A stretch of 64,000 nt of DNA. It comes from Kolteria novifilia (GTDB lineage: Bacteria > Planctomycetota > Planctomycetia > Kolteriales > Kolteriaceae). The DNA lies in the NCBI GenBank assembly GCA_007748055.1, contig CP036279.1, positions 5,518,001 to 5,582,000 of the forward strand, in the 5' to 3' direction. A program made the position numbers and the translations under genes. The notes below the pieces were generated by a model. The model had not been told where the DNA came from and did not search any database. It saw nothing but the letters and a program-made list of their open reading frames with translations. Shown piece by piece: positions 26,549 to 34,377 of this stretch (its first letter is position 1; every line of letters starts with the position of its first letter).

Positions 26549-26716
26549 CTCCGCATACAGACGACGTAACATCGTCGAACGACTTATCGGCTGGCTCAAA
26601 GAAAGCCGCCGCGTCTTCTCACGGTTTGAGAAGACGGCTAAGAACTTCGGCGGCATGATCAAATAGGCGTTCATCCAGCAATACCTGTGGACCGAACCAC
26701 AATACCAGTTTTGAGA
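26549..26716 (+). pseudogene. IS5-family transposase remnant (C-terminal end)
   Basis: Directly after the ISAs1 end, the frame reads SAYRRRNIVERLIGWLKE, then SRFEKTAKNFGGMIK, an in-frame TAG, then AFIQQYLW. This matches the conserved IS5-type C-terminus (YRRRNxVERxxGWLKExRR, RYEKTAxNFxxMIKLAxIxRYL). The TAG stands where Leu is expected, so it is both truncated and mutated. No start or N-terminal part is present. Confidence 0.7.
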
Positions 26717-26762
26717 CAAAGCCTAGTGCCTGAGCACAAGTACATGCTGCAAAGGACAAAAG

Positions 26763-27371
26763 ATGAACACCAAGGAGTCGCTCGGTCTTGCAAAGTCGGT
26801 ATCAAGGAGGATTCTTCTCGCGATCTCTATCGGCGTCCTCGCAACAAGCCCCTATGTGTGGCCCTTCCTCTTTTACTGGGATGGCGTCGCACGCGATACG
26901 ACTGGAGGCGTGATGGCGATTCGCTGGTGCATGGTGTCGATTCCCATCGCTTCGGCGTTTGCCATGTTGTTACTCGTAACTCCCAGAGATTATTGGCCTC
27001 TTTACTTGCTTCTCGGCGGGCTGCTCTTCAGTCTTCTCGTTTATAATGTATTCGAGAGCAAGAGCTTCCGGTACTTCGCCTATATCCACGCGATTGGTCG
27101 GAACCCGCGTTCTTCACCCATGTCTTTGCGGTCTATCTACGCAGTGCGCAATCGTAGGGATCTTCTGCCTGAAGTTCGGAGCAATATCCGACGGCTCTTG
27201 GTAGTGAATAGGAACACGCCACCGGACATCCTCCGCGAGATAGCAATGCTTGAGAATCCAGTGTATGACGACGCGATCATACTCAATCCGAACACTCCCC
27301 CTGATCTGGAAGTCACCCTAAGACACCGGCACGGGTATCGAATACCCAATCGTAACCTGAATGATCCGTAG
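26763..27371 (+). CDS. Membrane protein with a VLRR-like soluble tail, function unknown
   Basis: A 202-residue protein; ATG 26763 follows AAAGGACAAAAG. Three hydrophobic segments lie near residues 17-38, 50-68 and 73-93. The remaining half is soluble and contains two units resembling variant leucine-rich repeats: VVNRNTPPDILREIAMLENP and ILNPNTPPDLEVTLRHRHG (the NxNTPP pattern). Base composition is lower in GC than its neighbours, suggesting transfer. It lies alone between IS remnants, so it may be leftover cargo. No function can be assigned. Confidence 0.65.
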   Translation: MNTKESLGLAKSVSRRILLAISIGVLATSPYVWPFLFYWDGVARDTTGGVMAIRWCMVSIPIASAFAMLLLVTPRDYWPLYLLLGGLLFSLLVYNVFESKSFRYFAYIHAIGRNPRSSPMSLRSIYAVRNRRDLLPEVRSNIRRLLVVNRNTPPDILREIAMLENPVYDDAIILNPNTPPDLEVTLRHRHGYRIPNRNLNDP

Positions 27372-27660
27372 TCGACCGATGAAGCATGCATCCGTGACGC
27401 GCAACTGCCCCCCGGTCAATCGCTGGTCGCATTTGTTCCCGCTCTAGGGCGGTAGGGATCTTGGGGCAGCCCTGTTGAGGTGGCATATAGCTGTCACTGT
27501 CTCTTGCCACGGTGGGCGTTGATCGCGTTGTGCGTCGAGACATGCCGGCCATTTTCGTAGGCGTCCTTTACCGGTGGCGGCTTCTTAGGTGTCCCGGTTC
27601 AAATTGTGGTCGCATTCGTTGCCGAATTAGGGATGTAGGGATTTTGGGTCTGTGGAGGTG
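27372..27660. other. Non-coding stretch between membrane-protein gene and IS remnants
   Basis: About 290 bases with no supported ORF or RNA gene. It ends at the left inverted repeat of a truncated ISAs1. Confidence 0.3.
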
Positions 27661-27851
27661 CAGGGCCAGCGCGCAGTTTCGGGGGATTGGGCAATCGAGG
27701 AAGGGTTGCGCCAGTGGTGAGCGATGAGTAGAACGTCTTGCATGGGCCCGAGGGATGGTGAGCATGCAAGGAGAGTTTCTGATGAGCAAGGACGTTCGGG
27801 TAACGCTTGAGGATGTCATCACCCACTTTGAAGACTTGGGAGATCCACGCT
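27661..27851 (+). mobile_element. ISAs1 fragment (left end and transposase start only)
   Basis: It has the same left end (CAGGGCCAGCGC) as the complete ISAs1, and the transposase start at 27782 (MSKDVRVTLEDVITHFEDLGDPR). Homology ends at 27851, where an IS21 terminus begins. One base fewer in the G run near the left end and a few changes separate it from the complete copy. Confidence 0.88.
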
Positions 27852-27957
27852 TGTTGACGGCGGTTGAAAATGGTGGCGCTGGGCGGTCGAAAATGGTGGC
27901 GCCTGGTTGGGAAAAGGTCTCCGTATGCCGAGATCGTGTCGCGGGTGATTCCTTGGT

Positions 27958-28728
27958 TCAGCCGGTTCGCTGTCGGCGGCGTTTGGCGTCCTTTAGCCGA
28001 TAGCTTTCGCCGGTGGTTTCGAGGATGTGGCAGCGATGGGTCAGCCGATCGAGAGCGGCTCCGGTGATCCGTTCGCTGCCGAGGACCTCGGTCCAGTGCT
28101 CGAAGGGCAGATTGGTGGTCACAAGAAGACTGTACCTCTCGTAGGCCGTGGCGATGACATCGAAGAGGAGTTCGGCCCCGGCCTTGCTTGCCGGCACGTA
28201 GCCCAACTCGTCCAGGATCAGTAGGTCCAGCTTGGCAAGTTGTTGCCGGTACCGCAAGAGTTGACGTTCGTCGCGGGCTTCGAGCAAAAGGGTGAGCAGC
28301 TCGGTCACGCGGACGAACCGCACCTTGCGCCCCTGGGCGCAGGCGGCCATGCCCATCGCGGTGGCCAGATGCGTTTTTCCCGTCCCCGAAGGTCCGACCA
28401 ACAGGATGTTCTCTCGGCGCTCGAGATAGTCCCCCTTGAGCAGTTCCAGGACCAATGGCTTGTTGAGGCTCGCGCGGGCGGCGAAGTCGAACTCCTCGAG
28501 CGTCTTGGTGGTGGGGAAGCGAGCCGCCTTGAGGCGCCTCGCGGCGGCCCGACGTTCGCGTTCGATCAGCTCCAGTTCGCAAAGCTGCAAGAGGAACGCC
28601 AAGTGGTCGGCGTTGTCGGCGGCGCAGCGTCGGGCGATCCGCTCACACTCGTCGTGAACGGTCGGCAGCTTGAGCGCCTTGAGATGATGCTTGAGCAGCA
28701 CGGTGCTCTTGGTGGTCGTCTTGTTCAC
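27958..28728 (-). CDS. istB: IS21 helper ATPase IstB, copy 1
   Basis: A 256-residue AAA+ ATPase: Walker A GPSGTGKTHLATAMG (residues ~105-119), Walker B LLILDELGYVP, sensor region LLVTTNLPFEHW. The N-terminal helix bundle (LLKHHLKALKLPTVHDECERIARRCA) is typical for IstB. It assists the IstA transposase by target selection and transposase activation. Its start overlaps the istA stop by 4 bases. Complete, but its partner istA here is truncated. Confidence 0.95.
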   Translation of the reverse strand: MNKTTTKSTVLLKHHLKALKLPTVHDECERIARRCAADNADHLAFLLQLCELELIERERRAAARRLKAARFPTTKTLEEFDFAARASLNKPLVLELLKGDYLERRENILLVGPSGTGKTHLATAMGMAACAQGRKVRFVRVTELLTLLLEARDERQLLRYRQQLAKLDLLILDELGYVPASKAGAELLFDVIATAYERYSLLVTTNLPFEHWTEVLGSERITGAALDRLTHRCHILETTGESYRLKDAKRRRQRTG

Positions 28729-29498
28729 GAGGCCTGCCCTCCCAGCAAGACGCCGTAGGAAGCGACGTCGGTCGTCGGGACATGCACTCGCGCAAGGTGC
28801 GGTCGGCCATCCAACGAGAAGACGGTGATCGGCTCGTCGGCACGATGTTCGAGGATCGTGCGGATGCTCTCGGCATCGGTGACGTCAATCGCGAGCGCCT
28901 GCTCGACCGCGGCCGTCAGTTCCTCGAGCGGAAACTTCTCTAGTAGGCGAAGCACGCGGATGTAAGACCTAGTTCCATGTCGGTCGTCCTCGGCCTCCAA
29001 ACGGCGTCGCAACAAGCCAAAGCAGTCGGGCAACGACCACTCCTCCAAGGGGCGGGCGACATCGAACCCGCCCGGCTTGCTTTCGAGCAAGGCGAGGTAG
29101 TGGACCGGGTCATAGCAAGTCTTTTCCCGCTCCCAGCAGCGCGCGTGCCGGGCCACCAAGCGGTCCTCGAAGATCAGTCGTACCTCCAGGACGGTGGCGA
29201 CGATCGTCAAGCGACGGTGGGCGTAGGCCACCGGCACCGAGTAGTCGTTGCGATCGAAACGAACGAGTGACTCACTGCTGGCACTGGCCTGGAGCAGCCG
29301 TCTCGCTTCGAAGCGTTGCTTCGGCAGGGGCAGGAAAGCGGCACGATCATCGAGGAGCAGGTCGCGCTTGCAGGAGGACTTGCCGCGCGTGCGGCGCTCC
29401 AGGTCTTTCTCGCAAGAGACCACGAGCCGTTCGTTGAGTACTGCCAGCGAGGTGACATCGGGAACCGGGACCAGGAAGTTCCGCCGCGCGAAGCCGAG
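28725..29498 (-). pseudogene. istA: IS21 transposase IstA, C-terminal fragment (copy 1)
   Basis: It encodes about the last 258 residues of IstA (from just after the catalytic Glu region, through VLNERLVVSCEKDLERRT to GVLLGGQAS). The catalytic DDE part and HTH are missing. The fragment ends at the terminus of IS21 copy 2. The retained sequence is nearly the same as in copy 2. Confidence 0.88.
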
Positions 29499-29604
29499 TG
29501 TTGACGGCGGTTGAAAATGGTGGCGCTGGGCGGTCGAAAATGGTGGCGCCTGGTTGGGAAAAGGTCTCCGTATGCCGAGATCGTGTCGCGGGTGATTCCT
29601 TGGT

Positions 29605-30375
29605 TCAGCCGGTTCGCTGTCGGCGGCGTTTGGCGTCCTTTAGCCGATAGCTTTCGCCGGTGGTTTCGAGGATGTGGCAGCGATGGGTCAGCCGATCGAG
29701 AGCGGCTCCGGTGAGCCGTTCGCTGCCGAGGACCTCGGTCCAGTGCTCGAAGGGCAGATTGGTGGTCACAAGAAGACTGTACCTCTCGTAGGCGGTGGCG
29801 ATGACGTCGAAGAGGAGTTCGGCCCCGGCCTTGCTTGCCGGCACGTAGCCCAACTCGTCCAGGATCAGTAGGTCCAGCTTGGCAAGTTGTTGCCGTAACC
29901 GCAAGAGTTGACGTTCGTCGCGGGCTTCGAGCAGGAGGGTGAGCAGCTCGGTCACGCGCACGAACCGCACCTTGCGTCCCTGGGCGCAGGCGGCCATGCC
30001 CAGCGCGGTGGCCAGATGCGTTTTTCCCGTCCCCGAAGGTCCGATCAACAGGATGTTCTCTCGGCGCTCGAGATAGTCCCCCTTGAGAAGTTCCAGGACC
30101 AACGGCTTGTTGAGGCTCGCGCGGGCGGCGAAGTCGAACTCCTCGAGCGTCTTGGTGGTGGGGAAGCGAGCGGCCTTGAGGCGCCTCGCGGCGGCCCGAC
30201 GTTCGCGTTCGATCAGCTCCAGTTCGCAAAGCTGCAAGAGGAACGCCAAGTGGTCGGCGTTGTCGGCGGCGCAGCGCCGGGCGATCCGCTCACACTCGTC
30301 GTGAACGGTCGGCAGCTTGAGCGCCTTGAGATGATGCTTGAGCAGCACGGTGCTCTTGGTCGTCGTCTTGTTCAC
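29605..30375 (-). CDS. istB: IS21 helper ATPase IstB, copy 2
   Basis: 256 residues, differing from copy 1 at a handful of positions (for example LLIGPSGTGKTHLATALG instead of LLVGPSGTGKTHLATAMG). Walker A, Walker B (LLILDELGYVP) and the sensor segment are intact. ATGA overlap with the istA stop. Confidence 0.95.
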   Translation of the reverse strand: MNKTTTKSTVLLKHHLKALKLPTVHDECERIARRCAADNADHLAFLLQLCELELIERERRAAARRLKAARFPTTKTLEEFDFAARASLNKPLVLELLKGDYLERRENILLIGPSGTGKTHLATALGMAACAQGRKVRFVRVTELLTLLLEARDERQLLRLRQQLAKLDLLILDELGYVPASKAGAELLFDVIATAYERYSLLVTTNLPFEHWTEVLGSERLTGAALDRLTHRCHILETTGESYRLKDAKRRRQRTG

Positions 30376-31862
30376 GAGGCCTGCCCTCCCAGCAAGACGC
30401 CGTAGGAAGCGACGTCGGTCGTCGGGACATGCACTCGCGCAAGGTGCGGTCGGCCATCCAACGAGAAGACGGTGACCGGCTCGTCGGCACGATGTTCGAG
30501 GATCGTGCGGATGCTCTCGGCATCGGTGACGTCAATCGCGAGCGCCTGCTCGACCGCGGCCGTCAGTTCCTTGAGCGGAAACTTCTCTAGTAGGCGAAGC
30601 ACGCGGATGTAAGACCTAGTTCCATGTCGGTCGTCCTCGGCCTCCAAACGGCGTCGCAACAAGCCAAAGCAGTCGGGCAACGACCACTCCTCCAAGGGGC
30701 GGGCGACATCGAACCCGCCCGGCTTGCTTTCGAGCAAGGCGAGGTAGTGGACCGGGTCATAGCAAGTCTTTTCCCGCTCCCAGCAGCGCGCGTGCCGGGC
30801 CACCAAGCGGTCCTCGAAGATCAGTCGTACCTCCAGGACGGTGGCGACGATCGTCAAGCGACGGTGGGCGTAGGCCACCGGCACCGAGTAGTCGTTGCGA
30901 TCGAAACGAACGAGTGACTCACTGCTGGCACTGGCCTGGAGCAGCCGTCTCGCTTCGAAGCGTTGCTTCGGCAGGGGCAGGAAAGCGGCACGATCATCGA
31001 GGAGCAGGTCGCGCTTGCAGGAGGACTTGCCGCGCGTGCGGCGCTCCAGGTCTTTCTCGCAAGAGACCAGTAGCCGTTCGTTGAGTACTGCCAATGAGAT
31101 GACATCGGGGACCGGGACCAGGAAGTTCCGCCGGGCGAAGCCGAGCAGTCGCTCGACGTGCCCCTTCTCGTTCGCGCGTCTGACCAGTCAGAAATGCTCT
31201 TGGAAGAGATAGTGACTACGAAGCCGAAGAAACTCCTTGGTCAGCATCCGCTCGCGACCACGCAAAACCTTCGTCACCGCGATCGCCGAGTTGTCGTAGC
31301 TGATCCGCTTGGGCACGCCGCCGAAGAAGGAGAACGCCCGGGCATGACCTTCGTGGAACGTCTCGGTGCATTCGCGCGGGAAGACCTGGATGAAAATCGC
31401 CCCCGAGTAAGGCAGCGTCATGACGAACAGCGCGACCTTCGTCGGTTCGCCCGCCAAACGGACCGTCGCTTCGCCGAAGTCGACTTGGGCCTCGCCCGGC
31501 GGATGCGAAAGCGGCACAAAGACTTCCCGCCGCGATTGCCTCCAGGCACGCACGGCGTCCTTGACGATCGTCTCCCCACCGTCGTAGCCGTGCTCGTCGC
31601 GTAGCCGCTCGACGATTCGCTTGACGGTGTGACGTTGCTTCGGTGGCTGCTTGCCGTCCTCCTCCAGGATCTGATGGATGATCGGCAAGAATGATTCGAG
31701 CTTGGGCCTCTTGCGAGGCCGCGACAACCGATAGCCAGGCGGCTCGGGGTGAGCCAGAATCTTCGTCAACGTATGCCAACCGAGGTCGTACTCGCGGCAC
31801 GCTCCTCGCTTACTCAACTCGCCGGTCAAGACCCGCCGGCGCACTTCCGTCCACCACTCCAT
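30372..31862 (-). pseudogene. istA: IS21 transposase IstA with an in-frame TGA (copy 2)
   Basis: Start at ATG 31862 (MEWWTEVRRRVLTGELSKRG) behind GGAGGAG. The product has an HTH N-terminus, Asp in PGEAQVDFGEA, Asp in ISYDNSAIAVTK, and would have Glu in ANEKGHVERLLG. A TGA at 31188-31190 interrupts the frame after HYLFQEHF; the same frame continues without further stops to 30372. The position normally holds Cys in related IstA proteins (FC followed by the NEKG motif), so TGC to TGA is the simplest explanation. The truncated product lacks the catalytic Glu, so this copy is probably dead unless the stop is read through. Confidence 0.85.
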
Positions 31863-31999
31863 GTCGGTTCGCACTCCTCCGCCTCCTTGCGAACTCCGGA
31901 ACGATCGGGACCAAAGCCCCCATCTTCCCAAGTCGCAACAAGACGTGAATGAGCGCCACCATTTTCAACCGCCGCGACACACCCCCAGCGCCGCCATTT

Positions 32000-32617
32000 T
32001 CAACCGCCGTCAACAGCCTTGGGGCCGGGCCGCTCGAAGACAGCGATAGTGCTTGGTTCAACGTCCTTCTCTGGCGTGTTCTCTCCGTGAAGCGAAACCC
32101 CAATCAGATAGCCGCCTGGTGCGGCAGTCAGTTGCAGTAAGCCATCCGAATGACCGATCAGGTCCACCTGCATCTCGAATGGCGGTCGGACCATTCGTGG
32201 GAAGGGAAGATGAATCCGCTTAGTCTCATCGGGAATCAGTACGAGAACACCTTCGTCACTGTCGATGCTCAGTTGCTTCTCCAAAGCCGTGCGAGCCGGT
32301 AGTGGAACAAACGCCGGGATGATGTCGGCGATGTCCGTGACTTTCGAGAAATCGTAGACCACATCGAACCGCCCATCCTTGAGCTTCGAGACAGTGGCTT
32401 TGCCGAATGCCTTCAAACTGACCGGCTCCGAGGACGACGGTGCGGGCTGCTTTGCTTCTTCCGCTGGACGGCTATCGACCGTCAGCACCCCTACGCCATC
32501 TTCACCGACAGTGAGACGGACAGAAGTAAAGGTTGTGGTGTCGTCCCCGATGACGCTTGAAACCGGGAAGACGAGAGAAATCAGAGCGAGTGAAAAAACG
32601 AGAGTGACATGCTTCAT
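32000..32617 (-). CDS. Secreted protein of unknown function, C-terminus cut by IS21
   Basis: 205 codons, ATG 32617 with AGGAG upstream. The N-terminal 24 residues are a signal peptide (LVFSLALISLVFPVSSVIG). The mature part has no recognised domain. The last residues (about VDGG) are encoded by the IS21 end at 32000-32015, so the original C-terminus is lost. It belongs to the minus-strand group reaching up to the recombinase at 36126, and its leader shares the AGGCACCTGC motif with two genes of that group. Confidence 0.6.
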   Translation of the reverse strand: MKHVTLVFSLALISLVFPVSSVIGDDTTTFTSVRLTVGEDGVGVLTVDSRPAEEAKQPAPSSSEPVSLKAFGKATVSKLKDGRFDVVYDFSKVTDIADIIPAFVPLPARTALEKQLSIDSDEGVLVLIPDETKRIHLPFPRMVRPPFEMQVDLIGHSDGLLQLTAAPGGYLIGVSLHGENTPEKDVEPSTIAVFERPGPKAVDGG

Positions 32618-33130
32618 TCTGTGGACTCCTGCGTTTGGGGTTCGGGGATAGTGATCTGGCTGGTCCGTAGCAGGTGCCTTGAGGCATCCGAGGGACTGAG
32701 CGAGACCTGAGCCAAAAGCGGCTCACGAAAATCCGACGCAGGAGGAGTCAGGGTTGCAGCAGGCGCAAAAAGAAAGAGGAGCGCCGAACCACGACCGCTC
32801 CTCACACCCCCGCCAAGGGGCCACAAGAACAGCGCATGGCCGACGCCCCCCATACGGGGAGCGTCAGTCCAAGCACTGCTTCTTGTGACAAGAGCCTTAC
32901 GGCTCAGGTTGGCGGTTTGTGAGGAAGCAGAACCGACTTTCGCAACGTCAATAATGTGTCATAGGTGGCCAATCTCGGCCACGAAATCGTCATCTCCTGA
33001 AAACACTTGAGGGCGTGGCATCAACCTGACGCCACGCCCTCACTTTACCAACGAAACTCTTGTTCTGAAAACCATTTGGGCCTTCTGATGGCCCAGAACG
33101 CTGATCTCGAACGGCAACCGGAACGTCACC
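32618..33130. other. Mostly non-coding stretch with terminator and leader motif
   Basis: About 510 bases. It holds the leader of the secreted-protein gene (AAGGCACCTGC at about 32669-32679, minus strand) and a perfect hairpin at 33009-33041. A weak 79-codon frame at 32614-32853 touches the next start by ATGA but does not look like a real protein. Confidence 0.35.
33009..33041 (-). terminator. Perfect 11-bp hairpin after the 33131 gene
   Basis: GAGGGCGTGGC (33009-33019) pairs fully with GCCACGCCCTC (33031-33041). On the minus strand it is followed by AAGTGTTTTC, which makes a moderate terminator about 90 bases after the upstream gene ends. Confidence 0.5.
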
Positions 33131-33547
33131 TCAGCGTTTCTTCTCCCGTAGCTTGTCGAAATGAGCCATCACCACGCCAACTGCGCCGTCAGGGCCGTAA
33201 CCGTAGTCAGGGGTGTTGACGACCAGCCGCAGCGCCTTCTCCAGCCATTCCTGAAACGCTTCGAGGCTCGGCTTCTCCCCGTACAGTTCGACGGACATCG
33301 GCATGACGTACTTGTGGCACGGACGGTCGCCGATGGCTTTCATCATCAGCCCGTGATGCTCCCACAAGATTTGGTTTACGTCGGCAAAGACTGTGGCCAT
33401 GTGTTCGTCTGCATGCCATTCCTCCGACACGGCATTCCAGAAGACCGGGTTCCGAACGTGATCGCCCTTGACGATGATGTATCGAGGAAACCTGTCGCAT
33501 CCCTTCTGAATCAGCGACAGGATCGGTGGCGTTGGATTGTCGTTCAT
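33131..33547 (-). CDS. Hypothetical soluble protein
   Basis: A 138-residue protein without signal peptide or membrane segment. It is rich in aromatic and His residues (FWNAVSEEWHADEHMATVFADVNQILWEHHGLMMKAIG) and I do not recognise a family. The start overlaps the stop of the 81-residue gene upstream by ATGA, so the two are translationally coupled and may work together. It lies in the segment next to the tmRNA. Confidence 0.65.
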   Translation of the reverse strand: MNDNPTPPILSLIQKGCDRFPRYIIVKGDHVRNPVFWNAVSEEWHADEHMATVFADVNQILWEHHGLMMKAIGDRPCHKYVMPMSVELYGEKPSLEAFQEWLEKALRLVVNTPDYGYGPDGAVGVVMAHFDKLREKKR

Positions 33548-33789
33548 TGATCTTCCTCTGCATGTTCGGGGATGAATTCGCCGCCGTTCAAGACGGTGGA
33601 TCGCTGCATGACAGTTGGCAGGTCTTCAGCCAGACGATGTGGGTTGCGGATGGCGAGATTGACCGGCTCGGCCCGTCCGGTGATGCGGATGGTCATGAAA
33701 ACCACCGGCACTTGGGCGGCTGTGATCGGACAGTCGATGATGCCGGTATCCAGCGAGAGAATCTGGCAGTCAGTCACATCAAGTTTCAT
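33544..33789 (-). CDS. Hypothetical 81-residue protein
   Basis: Start ATG 33789 is clear because AGGAGG stands 6 bases ahead; the longer open frame up to 33978 lacks this and overlaps the neighbouring gene. No recognised domain; the chain (DVTDCQILSLDTGIIDCPITAAQVPVVFMTIRITG) looks beta-rich with an acidic tail. It is coupled to the following gene by a 4-base overlap. Confidence 0.65.
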   Translation of the reverse strand: MKLDVTDCQILSLDTGIIDCPITAAQVPVVFMTIRITGRAEPVNLAIRNPHRLAEDLPTVMQRSTVLNGGEFIPEHAEEDQ

Positions 33790-33826
33790 TTGGGGCCTCC
33801 TGCGGTTTGAGAGTGTTTGGTCCGTC

Positions 33827-34324
33827 TCACTCGCAGGTGCCTCGCTCTCCAAATGGATCATTCCCACAAGCCTGACACGGCGAGAACTGATCGTCGAGCA
33901 GAGCGTCACAGCGACCGCAGTGCCAGCGACCAAAACCACAATGCTGGCATGGTTGCTCGATATCCGTGTTCGGCCCACCGCACTCGGAACAATGCCAGAC
34001 TTCCGGCTCGACAGTCATGCGAACCTCGTCAGAGTCGGGATTGAACGGCCACGGACACGACAGGTGAAACCAAGGATCGCCGCCGTCACGGAGAAACTTC
34101 TGAACCTGTTCATCGTCCGAGAACATCGTGCGAAAGACGAACTGGTGGCCGATCCACTGGATGCCGTTGAACAGGATCGTCACCAAGAGGGCAATCAGCG
34201 CCAAGAACGGCAGTGAGACTGCCCCGACGAGCAGGAAGAGAAAGCCGTAAGGGCACAGGGCAAAGACGAAGGCGACCGCCCAGAAACGGAAAAGGACTTC
34301 GATAGGTGAGGTGCGACGGGGCAT
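33827..34324 (-). CDS. Membrane protein with C-terminal double zinc ribbon
   Basis: A 165-residue protein. Two hydrophobic segments near residues 10-30 and 33-56 are membrane spans. The C-terminal region holds four paired-Cys knuckles: CSECGGPN, CQHCGFG, CGRCDALL and CQACGND, which would bind two Zn ions as a double zinc ribbon. The start ATG 34324 follows GGAG that lies in the arm of a hairpin. It sits directly downstream of the recombinase. Function unknown; such ribbons usually mediate protein or nucleic acid contacts. Confidence 0.7.
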   Translation of the reverse strand: MPRRTSPIEVLFRFWAVAFVFALCPYGFLFLLVGAVSLPFLALIALLVTILFNGIQWIGHQFVFRTMFSDDEQVQKFLRDGGDPWFHLSCPWPFNPDSDEVRMTVEPEVWHCSECGGPNTDIEQPCQHCGFGRWHCGRCDALLDDQFSPCQACGNDPFGERGTCE

Positions 34325-34330
34325 GGGTTG

Positions 34331-34359
34331 GCTCCAGTTTTGAGATTGAAAACTGGAGC
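34331..34359 (-). promoter_or_regulatory. Hairpin covering the ribosome binding site of the zinc-ribbon gene
   Basis: GCTCCAGTTTT (34331-34341) pairs perfectly with AAAACTGGAGC (34349-34359), loop of 7. On the mRNA the GGAG ahead of ATG 34324 lies in the 3' arm, so translation may depend on melting the stem. It could also act as a terminator after the recombinase gene. Confidence 0.45.
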
Positions 34360-34377
34360 AAGACGCAGGTGCCTCGG

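Larger units (their letters stand above)
27852..29498 (-). mobile_element. IS21-family element, truncated copy 1
   Basis: Terminus TGTTGACGGCGGTTGAAAAT at 27852 with internal repeats of TCGAAAATGGTGGCGCC. It contains a full istB and only the 3' part of istA. It breaks off at 29498, where copy 2 begins, and the missing 5' part of istA is not found elsewhere in the window. Confidence 0.88.
29499..32015 (-). mobile_element. IS21-family element, copy 2 (full length)
   Basis: The two ends begin TGTTGACGGCGGTTGAAAAT (29499 side and, reversed, 32015 side), each with a second internal GAAAATGGTGGCGC repeat, as usual for IS21. Length is 2517 bases. No target duplication can be recognised: the left side abuts copy 1, the right side abuts a truncated host gene. 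Confidence 0.9.

Noticed and set aside
32614-32853. 79-codon minus-strand frame with ATGA overlap to the secreted-protein gene
   Set aside because: Composition is not protein-like, there is no RBS, and the sequence includes the leader motif shared with two other leaders, so it is better read as leader DNA.
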